Shown here: in pieces, positions 1 to 7,328 of the stretch
Position numbering within the stretch: the first letter of the stretch is position 1
How the letters are laid out: each line of letters starts with the position of its first letter
Notes under the pieces: model-generated
The model's database searches: none
Told to the model about the DNA's origin: nothing
The model's input: only the letters and a program-made list of their open reading frames with translations
Program-made: the position numbers and the translations under genes
NCBI RefSeq assembly: GCF_003664035.1
Contig: NZ_RCCK01000018.1
Location: 1 to 50,212, forward strand
Origin: Pedobacter alluvionis
GTDB lineage: Bacteria > Bacteroidota > Bacteroidia > Sphingobacteriales > Sphingobacteriaceae
Length of the DNA: 50,212 nt
Reading direction: 5' to 3'

Positions 1-97
1 GCTGTAATTGTGGCATTGAGAGAGTGGGGACTATTACACCGTGAAAAAGTGAAGACGGAATGGAATTGAAAAACAACAGCTGCCAATACTTAAACTG

Positions 98-337
98 TTA
101 TATTGCTTTTCCATAACTATCCAACTCAATAGGCCATGTGCTTAAGCCTTCATCATCATAAAGCACTGTTGGTGTGCCTAAGTAGTCGGTAACTATACTA
201 TACTTTTTATCTCGTTTTATTTTAGCAACCGGTACAAAACTTTCTTCTTCAAAAATCCAGGTAGTTAATTGGTTGTCGGCTATTTCCTTTTCAACATCAA
301 AGGTTTTGAACTCGTGTAAAGGTAATTTTCCATCCAA
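98..337 (-). pseudogene. Rhs core fragment (displaced, truncated)
   Basis: This 79-codon fragment matches the Rhs core stretch of the full-length rhs gene at 7329-11486 (the PLHEFKTFDVEKEI and WIFEEESFVPVAKIKRDKKY motifs). It stops at a TAA just after DSYGKAI, before the conserved RYYAPEEG core, so neither the cleavage motif nor a toxin domain remains. It lies 42 bases downstream of the immunity-like gene at 380-973, in the same arrangement as the copy at 5351-5761. The apparent start is only where similarity to Rhs begins after a recombination join; the upstream codons loosely resemble the Rhs residues before that motif. I read it as a non-functional remnant, possibly a donor for recombination with the intact rhs. 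Confidence 0.75.
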
Positions 338-379
338 ACATAAAATGGATAATGGCAGCTTTTAGTATCAAAAAACGCT

Positions 380-973
380 TTATGCAATCTTCTCAAGTAG
401 TATTGCATCATTATTTTTCCAAAAGCTTTTTTCAGTTATATTTAGGTTTAATTTCTCACAATAAGAGATAAGGATATTGTGATTTAATCGATCTTTTATT
501 ATTTTTCTTTTATAAAATTCTATATTTTCCAGCCACAAAGGATCTCCCTCTTCATGAAATATCCATTTTGGATCCTTCATTGCATAAACAACTCTTGCTT
601 TGTTTCCATTTGCCCAATGTGTAAATGAGTTCCTTGCATCGCTTATGTTCAAATCTGATGTCATATGAAAACTGAACGCATCTAATTTTAACTCATTAGC
701 AATATAATTCGCTAAGGTTTGCCATTCATCATTATAATTGGTAACCATTACCACCATTGACGAATTAGAACCAGGTACAAAAAAATATGCTTTAATTAAA
801 TGAGCCCCACCCTTCGGTGGTCTCTTTAGATAAAGATCAAAGAGAAATGATTTCTTCTTCATCTCGTATTTAACATTTGCATCAAATTTATCTTTTAGCA
901 CTTCCTCTATTTCATTTATTGTGGCACGAAAGCAAGTAAAGCCGAACACTTCGAAATTTTCAATAAAATTCAT
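380..973 (-). CDS. Putative immunity protein, copy A (197 aa)
   Basis: No named family is recognised. The protein is soluble, mixed alpha/beta and 197 residues long, starting MNFIENFEVFGF. It is a near-identical paralogue of 5804-6397, differing visibly only at one His/Tyr site and the last residue. Directly upstream on the coding strand is the C-terminal tail of a toxin ending NGNGSCSKI and a stop codon, and further along the strand are Rhs fragments. Position straight after a toxin tail is the usual place of a cognate immunity gene in Rhs arrays, so immunity is inferred from context only. The ATG lies one base beyond the toxin-tail stop and in-frame stop pair, consistent with tight coupling. 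Other possibilities, such as a regulator, cannot be excluded. Confidence 0.6.
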   Translation of the reverse strand: MNFIENFEVFGFTCFRATINEIEEVLKDKFDANVKYEMKKKSFLFDLYLKRPPKGGAHLIKAYFFVPGSNSSMVVMVTNYNDEWQTLANYIANELKLDAFSFHMTSDLNISDARNSFTHWANGNKARVVYAMKDPKWIFHEEGDPLWLENIEFYKRKIIKDRLNHNILISYCEKLNLNITEKSFWKNNDAILLEKIA

Positions 974-976
974 CTA

Positions 977-1075
977 TTAGATTTTAGAGCAGCTACCATT
1001 TCCATTCCGATCCTGCCGTAAGTTTCCATTCTCATCAATTAGCCACAATGGATTTCTTGCATTGTGGTCATTACC
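977..1075 (-). pseudogene. C-terminal tail of a lost Rhs toxin, copy A
   Basis: On the minus strand an open stretch reads NPLWLIDENGNLRQDR and then NGNGSCSKI before TAA, directly ahead of the gene at 380-973. It has no start codon and an in-frame TAG precedes it. The same tail occurs at 6402-6510 next to the paralogous gene, with different residues further upstream. I infer the 3' end of a toxin coding region whose body has been deleted while its immunity gene stayed. Confidence 0.6.
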
Positions 1076-1111
1076 CTATACTTTAAAGGAAACATATCAT
1101 TTCATTAGAAC

Positions 1112-1834
1112 CTATTTTATGCGATTTTTATATATGTAGTCTTTTATTGGTTTTATAAGTTCTATTTCGTAATTTTTTGACTTTTTAAATTCTAAGAACT
1201 CAATTTTTTTATCATTAGCTTTTGCCAAAGGAACAATTGTATCTTCAATTTCAGACTCCCTATCTGTTAGAATTGCAGCAGCAACTCCTGTAATAAATTG
1301 CCGCCAATTTCCTATATTTTTAATTAAAGTTGGGTCTTTGTACATATCCAAAAGTTGATTATAATCACCTGCCAGTGGTTGTATATATTGGATAAAATAT
1401 TTCTTAATATCCTCTAATATTACACCTGCAACATCTAAATAGTCCTTTGAATTATCAAACATATATCTAGAATAAACAGCCCATTCTTTTGGCAAAGAAT
1501 TTAAATAGCTTAAAGATAAAACCAAGCCATAATTAATATCATGTATATTTTCTTTTCCAAAAGGTGCAGTAATTACTTTATCTAACGTTGGATTGAAAAT
1601 AGCCATGTGAAATGAGATTACAAAACTATTTTTACCTTTTGAACCAGCCAAAACAGTATCAAAAGAAAAGCTAACTTTACAATCATTTTTTATATCGAAA
1701 ACTATAGTTCCTAATTTTTTCTGTTTATCTAATGTTTTGACAGGAATTAGTTTTTCAACTTCTTCCATTAAATAAACTATTGCTTCTTTTTTTGTCTGCA
1801 TCGTTTTTACATTAAAATTTATATATCGTACCAA
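1112..1834 (-). CDS. Hypothetical protein in the immunity array (240 aa)
   Basis: Unrecognised. The 240-residue protein starts MVRYINFNVKTMQ; an internal Met at residue 12 is an alternative start. It is predicted soluble and Lys/Ile rich, with no signal peptide or membrane segment. The C-terminal third is strongly charged. It sits between the toxin-tail remnant at 977-1075 and the Imm51-like gene at 2118-2468, all on the same strand, so a role as an immunity protein for a displaced Rhs toxin is likely from context but not shown by any motif. About 280 bases of AT-rich spacer upstream contain a terminator for the preceding gene, so it probably has its own promoter. Confidence 0.55.
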   Translation of the reverse strand: MVRYINFNVKTMQTKKEAIVYLMEEVEKLIPVKTLDKQKKLGTIVFDIKNDCKVSFSFDTVLAGSKGKNSFVISFHMAIFNPTLDKVITAPFGKENIHDINYGLVLSLSYLNSLPKEWAVYSRYMFDNSKDYLDVAGVILEDIKKYFIQYIQPLAGDYNQLLDMYKDPTLIKNIGNWRQFITGVAAAILTDRESEIEDTIVPLAKANDKKIEFLEFKKSKNYEIELIKPIKDYIYKNRIK

Positions 1835-2071
1835 TTGGTGTGGAATCTTACATTGTTATAAAACAGTTGAAGATCAAGTGGATTGGGTAAAAATGATAAA
1901 AAGCTAAAAGAGTGCAAGGCGAAAAAAATCAAGCAGTTATGAAAAAAAAATAAAAATTATGAATAACTATTTCATTTTTCTGGTTGTTGGAAAAAAAGAG
2001 TTTTGCAAAGCAATTATAATTAATGCTTGGCTTTGCCACACCTTTTTTTCTTTTTCACTACAAAAAAACTG

Positions 2072-2098
2072 CTTCAATCGAAGCGGTTTTTTTGTATA
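2072..2098 (-). terminator. Intrinsic terminator after the Imm51-like gene
   Basis: On the minus strand an inverted repeat CCGCTTC-GATT-GAAGC(A)G is followed by a run of seven T. It lies just beyond the stop of the gene at 2118-2468. A near-identical hairpin with the arms in the other order ends the immunity gene at 6764-7318, and about 100 bases around both are also similar. Confidence 0.75.
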
Positions 2099-2117
2099 AT
2101 TATAATATTGAATTTTT

Positions 2118-2468
2118 TTAATCTAATTCTGCTCTTGAAAACAAATCTCGTATTAAAGTTTCATTTTCGCAGGTTTCTTTAAACGCAATTATAAATGTTT
2201 TTAAAGCATCTGTATTTGAGGAATAAGCACAAAACATTCCTGCTTCGGGGTCAAACTTAACTACCTCCATTAATTCGGGCTTTTGTTCTTCTAAAAATAT
2301 TTTTGCTAAAGAACCCCAATCATAGCCGTTTCCCTCAAAGCCTTCGTCTTCTCTTAATTGGAAAATTTCTGATTTATATTCGCCAACATTGAGGCATACA
2401 GAAACATTATTTTCGTGTTCTACCCAGAAAAAGGGCTTGATTAATTCCTTAAAACTATTAGTGTCCAT
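2118..2468 (-). CDS. Imm51-like immunity protein
   Basis: The 116-residue protein carries the pattern I associate with immunity family 51: a central GNGYDWGSLAK motif, then FDPEAGMFCAYS, and a C-terminal DLFSRAELD. These small acidic cytoplasmic proteins neutralise nuclease-type polymorphic toxins. It lies downstream of an Rhs/GIY-YIG fragment and an Imm26-like gene on the same strand, and is closed by the terminator at 2072-2098. No cognate toxin is left directly upstream, so it may be an orphan giving protection against neighbours' toxins. Family assignment is from motif memory; the target toxin is unknown. Confidence 0.8.
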   Translation of the reverse strand: MDTNSFKELIKPFFWVEHENNVSVCLNVGEYKSEIFQLREDEGFEGNGYDWGSLAKIFLEEQKPELMEVVKFDPEAGMFCAYSSNTDALKTFIIAFKETCENETLIRDLFSRAELD

Positions 2469-2580
2469 ATTTGTTCCAACTCTTTAAAAGTTCACTGCCA
2501 TTTGCTTTATCTTGTCCCTGTATTTCGCAGGTAAGAAGCATGGGTAGTATTAATCTTTTCAAGATTTTAATAATTGTTCC

Positions 2581-3087
2581 CTATAAAATTCTCTCAGCAA
2601 TTCTTTTTTCTAAATGGATCGGATGCCAGATTTTAGCTGATTCATAACTACTCGCGTCGCTTGCAGACAAAATACTTTTTTCCCCTGTATCAAATGTTTT
2701 GAGATAAAATCCATCCCCTTCTTCCATTACCATTTTAATATCCGAATAACCAGAATCAACATATTTATTATAATTTGCTGTTTTACAAACAACTTTCCAT
2801 CTTTTTTTCCTCACTCCCTGCCAAAACATTAATATGGGATCGAACAAACGATTCGAATTAACAATTTCATCACATTTCGTTTTAATGGGGCCTAAAAGAT
2901 CGAAGATTTCTACTAAAATACCTGCACCGCCTCTATCTTCTATAGCCCGTCCAAAAGCAAAAGCTTTGTTATCATCTTGCTTGCTTAATATTAGTGGATT
3001 AGTTGGATCATAATTTTCACCTATCCAAAATAACGGTATACAAAAAACTTCACCACCCTCTACATATTTTTTTTTTACTTTTGACAT
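2581..3087 (-). CDS. Imm26-like immunity protein
   Basis: The 168-residue protein starts MSKVKKKYVEGGEVFCIPL; the 'G-(D/E)-V-F-x-I-P-L' opening followed by a conserved F-G-R strand (AFAFGRAIED) is the pattern of the Imm26 immunity family. Its start overlaps the end of the Rhs/GIY-YIG fragment at 3075-3811 by 13 bases, which marks it as that toxin's cognate immunity gene. It is predicted cytoplasmic with no signal peptide. The overlap implies translation was coupled to the toxin; because the toxin reading frame is now broken upstream, expression of this gene probably depends on another promoter. Confidence 0.65.
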   Translation of the reverse strand: MSKVKKKYVEGGEVFCIPLFWIGENYDPTNPLILSKQDDNKAFAFGRAIEDRGGAGILVEIFDLLGPIKTKCDEIVNSNRLFDPILMFWQGVRKKRWKVVCKTANYNKYVDSGYSDIKMVMEEGDGFYLKTFDTGEKSILSASDASSYESAKIWHPIHLEKRIAERIL

Positions 3088-3811
3088 CCTGATTTTATTT
3101 TATCGTATTCTTCCTTATATTCTTTGCCATTTGGATCACTTCTTTCCTTTACAAATGAATTCTGCTGGTTCGATTTAGGATTTGTCTTTTTTATTGTATC
3201 ATATTTTTCGATATACAATTGCTCGTAAGCTCTGGCTTGTGCATAAGGCAAATCTTCATGGAACAAACGCATTTCATCTGTTTCAGGATCAAATCTTCCA
3301 TTTCTTTCATGCTGATCAAGTCTAACGTCGGCATCTTGGCTAATTCCAATGTAATATGGATCTTTCTCCCCTTGTCTGTATAATCCATAAACATCTTGAT
3401 TAGCTTTATCCACGTTCGGCACTAATCCAAAAACATCTATCCAAATACTGGTATCCTTAACATACCCATAAACTGTCGGGTTATTACCAGCTAACCCAAT
3501 CGGATCCTGACTAATATACGTCCCCTCTTCCGGCGCGTAATACCTAAAACGATTATAAGCTAAACCAGTTTCGGTATCCAAAGTTTGTCCCTGATAGAGA
3601 TAGTTGCAAAAACCTGCTTCGCCAACTTGCATTTTAACATTGCAATAGCTATCTATTTCCCTTTGCCAGATTAACGAACCTTCATCATCATAACCTTATA
3701 TGGGTGTGCCCAAATGATCTGCAATAATACTGTATTTTTTATTGCCTTATATTTTGGCCGCTGGTGCAAAATTACGTTGGTTAAATACCCAGGTTATCGC
3801 ATCATTTATAA
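3075..3811 (-). pseudogene. Displaced Rhs C-terminal fragment with GIY-YIG-like toxin tip
   Basis: From 3811 downwards the minus strand encodes the Rhs core (WVFNQRNFAPAAKI, then KKYSIIADHLGTP) but is broken by two in-frame TAA codons. A last open stretch of 185 codons (3632-3075) keeps the core motif NRFRYYAPEEGTYISQDPIGL, the linker ending DVFGL, and a ~110-residue tip. The tip reads VYGLYRQG...YYIGIS followed by an R/H-containing helix and a later E (YEQLYIEKY), consistent with a GIY-YIG nuclease fold. The full-length Rhs at 7329 has a different tip of the same broad type. This is an orphan Rhs tip left behind by tip exchange. The two TAA codons make it non-functional unless it recombines into an intact rhs. 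Confidence 0.75.
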
Positions 3812-3824
3812 AAAGATTTAATAT

Positions 3825-4142
3825 TTATTTTTGATTATTAAGTTGATTTAACCATTTTTCTAACATAGATACATTGTCATATTTTTGAGTTCTATCAGTA
3901 TATGCCAACCACTTATCAACTAATTTCTCAAAGGTTAATTTTCCTTTATCTGTTAAATCATTTTCAAATATTTCAATATCATCTATGAAGATACCCTTAT
4001 CGTATATATTTTTTTTAAGGAGTTCATTTTGATATGAAAATATCAATAAAGACTTACACAATGCTAAGGTTTCATCCTTATCCTTTTGCCGTATCTGCGA
4101 ATTAATTAAATTTGGGAGACTGATTATTATTTGATTTTCCAT
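3825..4142 (-). CDS. Hypothetical small protein in the immunity array (105 aa)
   Basis: Unrecognised. It is 105 residues, mostly helical by composition, starting MENQIIISLPNLINSQ and ending in an Asn/Gln-rich tail. It lacks a signal peptide or membrane span. It follows the 191-residue gene at 4335-4910 on the same strand after a ~190-base AT-rich gap and precedes an Rhs fragment. It is probably an immunity protein or the remains of an earlier toxin-immunity pair; the sequence itself gives no function. Confidence 0.5.
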   Translation of the reverse strand: MENQIIISLPNLINSQIRQKDKDETLALCKSLLIFSYQNELLKKNIYDKGIFIDDIEIFENDLTDKGKLTFEKLVDKWLAYTDRTQKYDNVSMLEKWLNQLNNQK

Positions 4143-4334
4143 TTATTTTATTCTTATAACTTTGTTTGAACTTTGGAAATGTCCATCTATTTACATCAAT
4201 ATAATTCATAAAAAAAATAAAATACCTTTATTCATATCTTCTGCTAATTTGGTTAGTGTATACTCCTACCATATTTGGCCTTTTATTTTAGATATTTCCC
4301 AACAAAAATTAAGGGAAATTTAAATCCCAATTAA

Positions 4335-4910
4335 TCATTTCGCTACTAAATATCGACTCTTAGATTGAGTAAGATATTTTTCATTACTACCGTCATATTC
4401 TTTAGAAGCATAATGCAAAGCGACAAAATGTTTTTCAGGTATGTCAGACAAAATTTCCCTATTCCGTGAAACTAGGTAAACTTTTTTGCTCCCCTCACCA
4501 ATTAGCTTTAAAACTTTTCTAAAAAAATCTGCAGTCTTAATATCTTCAGTTAAATAAGAAGCTCCTAAACGACCATTTTTTAAACAATTAGAATCATAGG
4601 TTGCAGGTAAAGAAGGTAAATATTGGATTATTCCTTTACCAATCATCGGAAAACTATAAGGGGCTGTTTCTTGCGCATCTACCAACCTTACATACTCTTC
4701 AAGCGAAAAAATAGAAGTGTTTAGAATAACGCCAGCAACTTTAATATAACTTAATGAGGGAACTAATTTTACAGTCTTTTCGCTACTTCGTTCAGTATCA
4801 ATGAATAATATGTCATTCAAATGTTTCTTTATTAGTTCAGAAAAACTATTTGAGTCAGATTCGGTCATAAAAAAACCAAGCTGTTTTACAATGTTATTAT
4901 CTATTTTCAT
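4335..4910 (-). CDS. Putative immunity protein for the tip at 4913-5761 (191 aa)
   Basis: No family is recognised. The 191-residue cytoplasmic protein starts MKIDNNIVKQLGFFMTES. Its start codon is two bases after the stop of the toxin tip ending at 4913, the standard spacing of toxin and cognate immunity genes in Rhs loci. From that position I infer an immunity role against the tip encoded upstream. The reading frame is intact even though the Rhs fragment upstream is frameshifted. Confidence 0.6.
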   Translation of the reverse strand: MKIDNNIVKQLGFFMTESDSNSFSELIKKHLNDILFIDTERSSEKTVKLVPSLSYIKVAGVILNTSIFSLEEYVRLVDAQETAPYSFPMIGKGIIQYLPSLPATYDSNCLKNGRLGASYLTEDIKTADFFRKVLKLIGEGSKKVYLVSRNREILSDIPEKHFVALHYASKEYDGSNEKYLTQSKSRYLVAK

Positions 4911-4912
4911 TT

Positions 4913-5761
4913 CTAAAATCTATATATACTTCCTGAGTTCATATTTCCAACATCCCAATCCCCAGGATTGATTTGAGTTCCTTTTCCAACCGTAATAACT
5001 GTTGCATCTGGCTCTTGCCTAAGTATTCTATTTGCGTTATCCCACTCACGCTGTGACATGCCATGCATATTTCCTTTATCAACTGTCTGAACATATACAG
5101 TTTCACCATTAACATCGAATGTCATGTCTGTATATGATCCGCCTACCTTACTGCTAGCGAGTTGGGTATTTGGTGAGAGATATGTTTCTGGCATATTGCT
5201 ACCGGTGAATTTGTCTCTTCCTCCAGCTAAGTGAGTTGCAGTTGGATTATCGGCTAAAAATTGATCTCTTACTTGATCCATGTGCAGGCGGGTAGCGCAA
5301 TTTCCTCTTCTTGCTAAATCCAAAAGGATCTGTACTAGAAGTTGGATCATTCACATATCCGTAAACCGCCGTACCGCCAACAACCCAATCGGATCCTGAC
5401 TTATATACATTCCTTCCTCAGGTGCATAATACCTAAAACGGTTATAATATAGCCCCGTTTCTGCATCTTCATATTGTCCCTGGTACCTTAATGGGCATTC
5501 TGTTAAAGAACTACCAGTGTTTAACCTTGCTTTGCCATAAGCATCTAACTCCACACGCCAGGTGCTTAAGCCTTCGTCATCATAAAGCGCTGTTGGCATT
5601 CCTAAGTGGTCGGCAACTATACTGTACTTTTTATCTCGTTTTATTTTAGCAACCGGTACAAAACTTTCTTCTTCAAAAATCCAGGTAGTTAATTGGTTGT
5701 CGGCTATTTCCTTTCCAACATCAAAGGTTTTGAACTCGTGTAAAGGTAATTTTCCATCCAA
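4913..5761 (-). pseudogene. Displaced Rhs C-terminal fragment with unrecognised toxin tip, frameshifted
   Basis: Codons from 5761 downwards encode Rhs core sequence up to ISQDPIGLL, then run out of frame. In another frame from about 5380 the reading continues GGTAVYGYVNDPTSSTDPFGL, which restores the expected Rhs linker, and then a ~130-residue tip to the stop at 4913. A single base is therefore missing at about 5377-5384. The tip has GGSYTDMTFDVNGETVYV followed by an Arg-Glu containing helix (MSQREWDNANRI). That loosely recalls REase-fold polymorphic toxins, but the usual acidic residue before K is replaced by Gln, so I do not assign a family. As an orphan tip without start or upstream Rhs body it is probably silent. 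Confidence 0.75.
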
Positions 5762-6471
5762 AAATAAAATGGATAATGGCAGCTTTTAGTATCAAAAAAC
5801 GCTTTATGAAATCTTCTCAAGTAGTATTGCATCATTATTTTTCCAAAAGCTTTTTTCAGTTATATTTAGGTTTAATTTCTCACAATAAGAGATAAGGATG
5901 TTGTGATTTAATCGATCTTTTATTATTTTTCTTTTATAAAATTCTATATTTTCCAGCCACAAAGGATCTCCCTCTTCATAAAATATCCATTTCGGATCCT
6001 TCATTGCATAAACAACTCTTGCTTTGTTTCCATTTGCCCAATGTGTAAATGAGTTCCTTGCATCGCTTATGTTCAAATCTGATGTCATATGAAAACTGAA
6101 CGCATCTAATTTTAACTCATTAGCAATATAATTCGCTAAGGTCTGCCATTCATCATTATAATTGGTAACCATTACCACCATTGACGAATTAGAACCAGGT
6201 ACAAAAAAATATGCTTTAATTAAATGAGCCCCACCCTTCGGTGGTCTCTTTAGATAAAGATCAAAGAGAAATGATTTCTTCTTCATCTCGTATTTAACAT
6301 TTGCATCAAATTTATCTTTTAGTACTTCCTCTATTTCATTTATTGTGGCACGAAAGCAAGTAAAGCCGAACACTTCGAAATTTTCAATAAAATTCATTCT
6401 ATTAGATTTTAGAGCAGCTACCATTTCCATTCCGATCCTGCCGTAAGTTTCCATTCTCATCAATTAGCCAA
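5525..6471. repeat. Duplicated Rhs-fragment plus immunity cassette, copy B
   Basis: Partner of the repeat at 98-1052, in the same orientation and about 5.4 kb away. It contains the Rhs core piece, the 197-residue gene and the toxin tail. Copy B keeps more of the Rhs core (past RYYAPEEG) than copy A. Confidence 0.85.
5804..6397 (-). CDS. Putative immunity protein, copy B (197 aa)
   Basis: Almost identical paralogue of the gene at 380-973. The open frame extends 22 codons further upstream, but those codons overlap the toxin tail (NGNGSCSKI, different frame) and copy A lacks them, so the ATG at 6397 giving MNFIENFEVF is chosen. It follows a deleted toxin's tail and precedes an Rhs fragment by 42 bases. 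Function is inferred from context as immunity; no family motif is recognised. Keeping two nearly identical copies suggests either a recent duplication or selection for dosage or protection. Confidence 0.6.
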   Translation of the reverse strand: MNFIENFEVFGFTCFRATINEIEEVLKDKFDANVKYEMKKKSFLFDLYLKRPPKGGAHLIKAYFFVPGSNSSMVVMVTNYNDEWQTLANYIANELKLDAFSFHMTSDLNISDARNSFTHWANGNKARVVYAMKDPKWIFYEEGDPLWLENIEFYKRKIIKDRLNHNILISYCEKLNLNITEKSFWKNNDAILLEKIS

Positions 6472-6510
6472 AATGTATTTTTAGAGTCATTTGGCGGGTT
6501 TTTCTTCTTG
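6402..6510 (-). pseudogene. C-terminal tail of a lost Rhs toxin, copy B
   Basis: The minus strand reads NPPNDSKNTFWLIDENGN and continues to NGNGSCSKI and a stop, four bases ahead of the ATG at 6397. Residues upstream of WLIDENG differ from copy A at 977-1075, so the two tails come from different larger toxin genes sharing one terminal segment, or the join point differs. An in-frame stop about 20 bases further upstream shows the body is gone. Confidence 0.6.
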
Positions 6511-6728
6511 CTTTTTGAGCTTTTTTACTGTTCTTAAAACGTTGAAAATCAATCATATTTGGTGAAAAATGAGAAAGAGATGCTAGACAAAAAACAAGAT
6601 GCTCTGAAAAATTCAAAGTATGGATAACTTTTTCATTTTTCTTGTTTTTGAGAACAAAAAGTAAGTTTTTGTAAAGTAATTATCAAATTTAATGCGTGGA
6701 TTTGCCACACCTTTTTTTCTTTTTCACT

Positions 6729-6760
6729 ACAAAAAAAACCGCTTCGATTGAAGCGGTTAA
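6729..6760 (-). terminator. Intrinsic terminator after the Rhs immunity gene
   Basis: The minus strand shows AACCGCTTC-AATC-GAAGCGGTT followed by a T run, immediately after the stop of the gene at 6764-7318. It would close the vgrG-rhs-immunity transcript. The hairpin and about 100 flanking bases resemble the terminator at 2072-2098. Confidence 0.8.
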
Positions 6761-6763
6761 AGT

Positions 6764-7318
6764 TTATTGATTTTCCAATATCTGTTTTAATTTAATGCTA
6801 TTGGCAGGTAATATTTGTTTTAATTCCTCAACACTAAAATCTTTCAGATATTTTACATCTTTTCTTTTAACTGTTCCTTCTGTTAGAACTTCATCTACAT
6901 AATTATCTTTATAAAATCCGTCCCAAGGATGAAGCCCAAAAAATGTTTTTAAAATGTGGTCAAAATCTTGGGATTTATTTCTATATAACCCTAATGACTG
7001 GGATATTTCATTTTTATAATTTGGAACATTCTGGTAATTGATTTCCCTTTTCCCAATTATATTAAGCCCATAATTTTTTATAGGATTGCCGTTTATAGTA
7101 AGAATTATTATCGGCTTACTTAAATCCAAAGTTTCTATCTCGCTCTTTAGTTTTTCTTCTATAGGAAAAAGATAATTAAAGAATGCAAGTGTATATTGTT
7201 CGTAACGTTTTCCCTCTATCTTAAATAAGTTGCAAAGCTGTCCCAAAGTCCAAGCATTTTCATTTAATTTTATTGAGAATAACATTCCCTCCTCTAATAC
7301 TATTTTTGTTTTAGCCAT
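6764..7318 (-). CDS. Putative immunity protein for the intact Rhs effector
   Basis: The 184-residue protein starts MAKTKIVLEEGMLFSIKLNE. Its opening 'G-x-L-F-x-I-K-L' followed by a WTLGQL strand recalls the Imm26 family layout also seen at 2581-3087, but similarity is weak and I hold the family name loosely. Its start is 10 bases downstream of the stop of the full-length rhs gene, and a strong terminator follows its own stop, so it is the last gene of the T6SS effector operon. I infer that it neutralises the GIY-YIG-like tip of that Rhs in the cytoplasm. Confidence 0.7.
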   Translation of the reverse strand: MAKTKIVLEEGMLFSIKLNENAWTLGQLCNLFKIEGKRYEQYTLAFFNYLFPIEEKLKSEIETLDLSKPIIILTINGNPIKNYGLNIIGKREINYQNVPNYKNEISQSLGLYRNKSQDFDHILKTFFGLHPWDGFYKDNYVDEVLTEGTVKRKDVKYLKDFSVEELKQILPANSIKLKQILENQ

Positions 7319-7328
7319 AGTAACGTTT

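Larger units (their letters stand above)
98..1052. repeat. Duplicated Rhs-fragment plus immunity cassette, copy A
   Basis: Copy A of a direct duplication; copy B is at about 5525-6471. It covers the Rhs core fragment, the 197-residue immunity-like gene and the last ~30 codons of a vanished toxin. The gene part is almost identical (two amino-acid differences), while the Rhs part is more diverged. Outer limits are approximate. Confidence 0.85.

Noticed and set aside
6398..6463. N-terminal extension of the 197-residue immunity-like protein (start at 6463)
   Set aside because: These codons overlap the tail of a toxin read in another frame, and the paralogue at 380-973 starts at MNFIEN without them.
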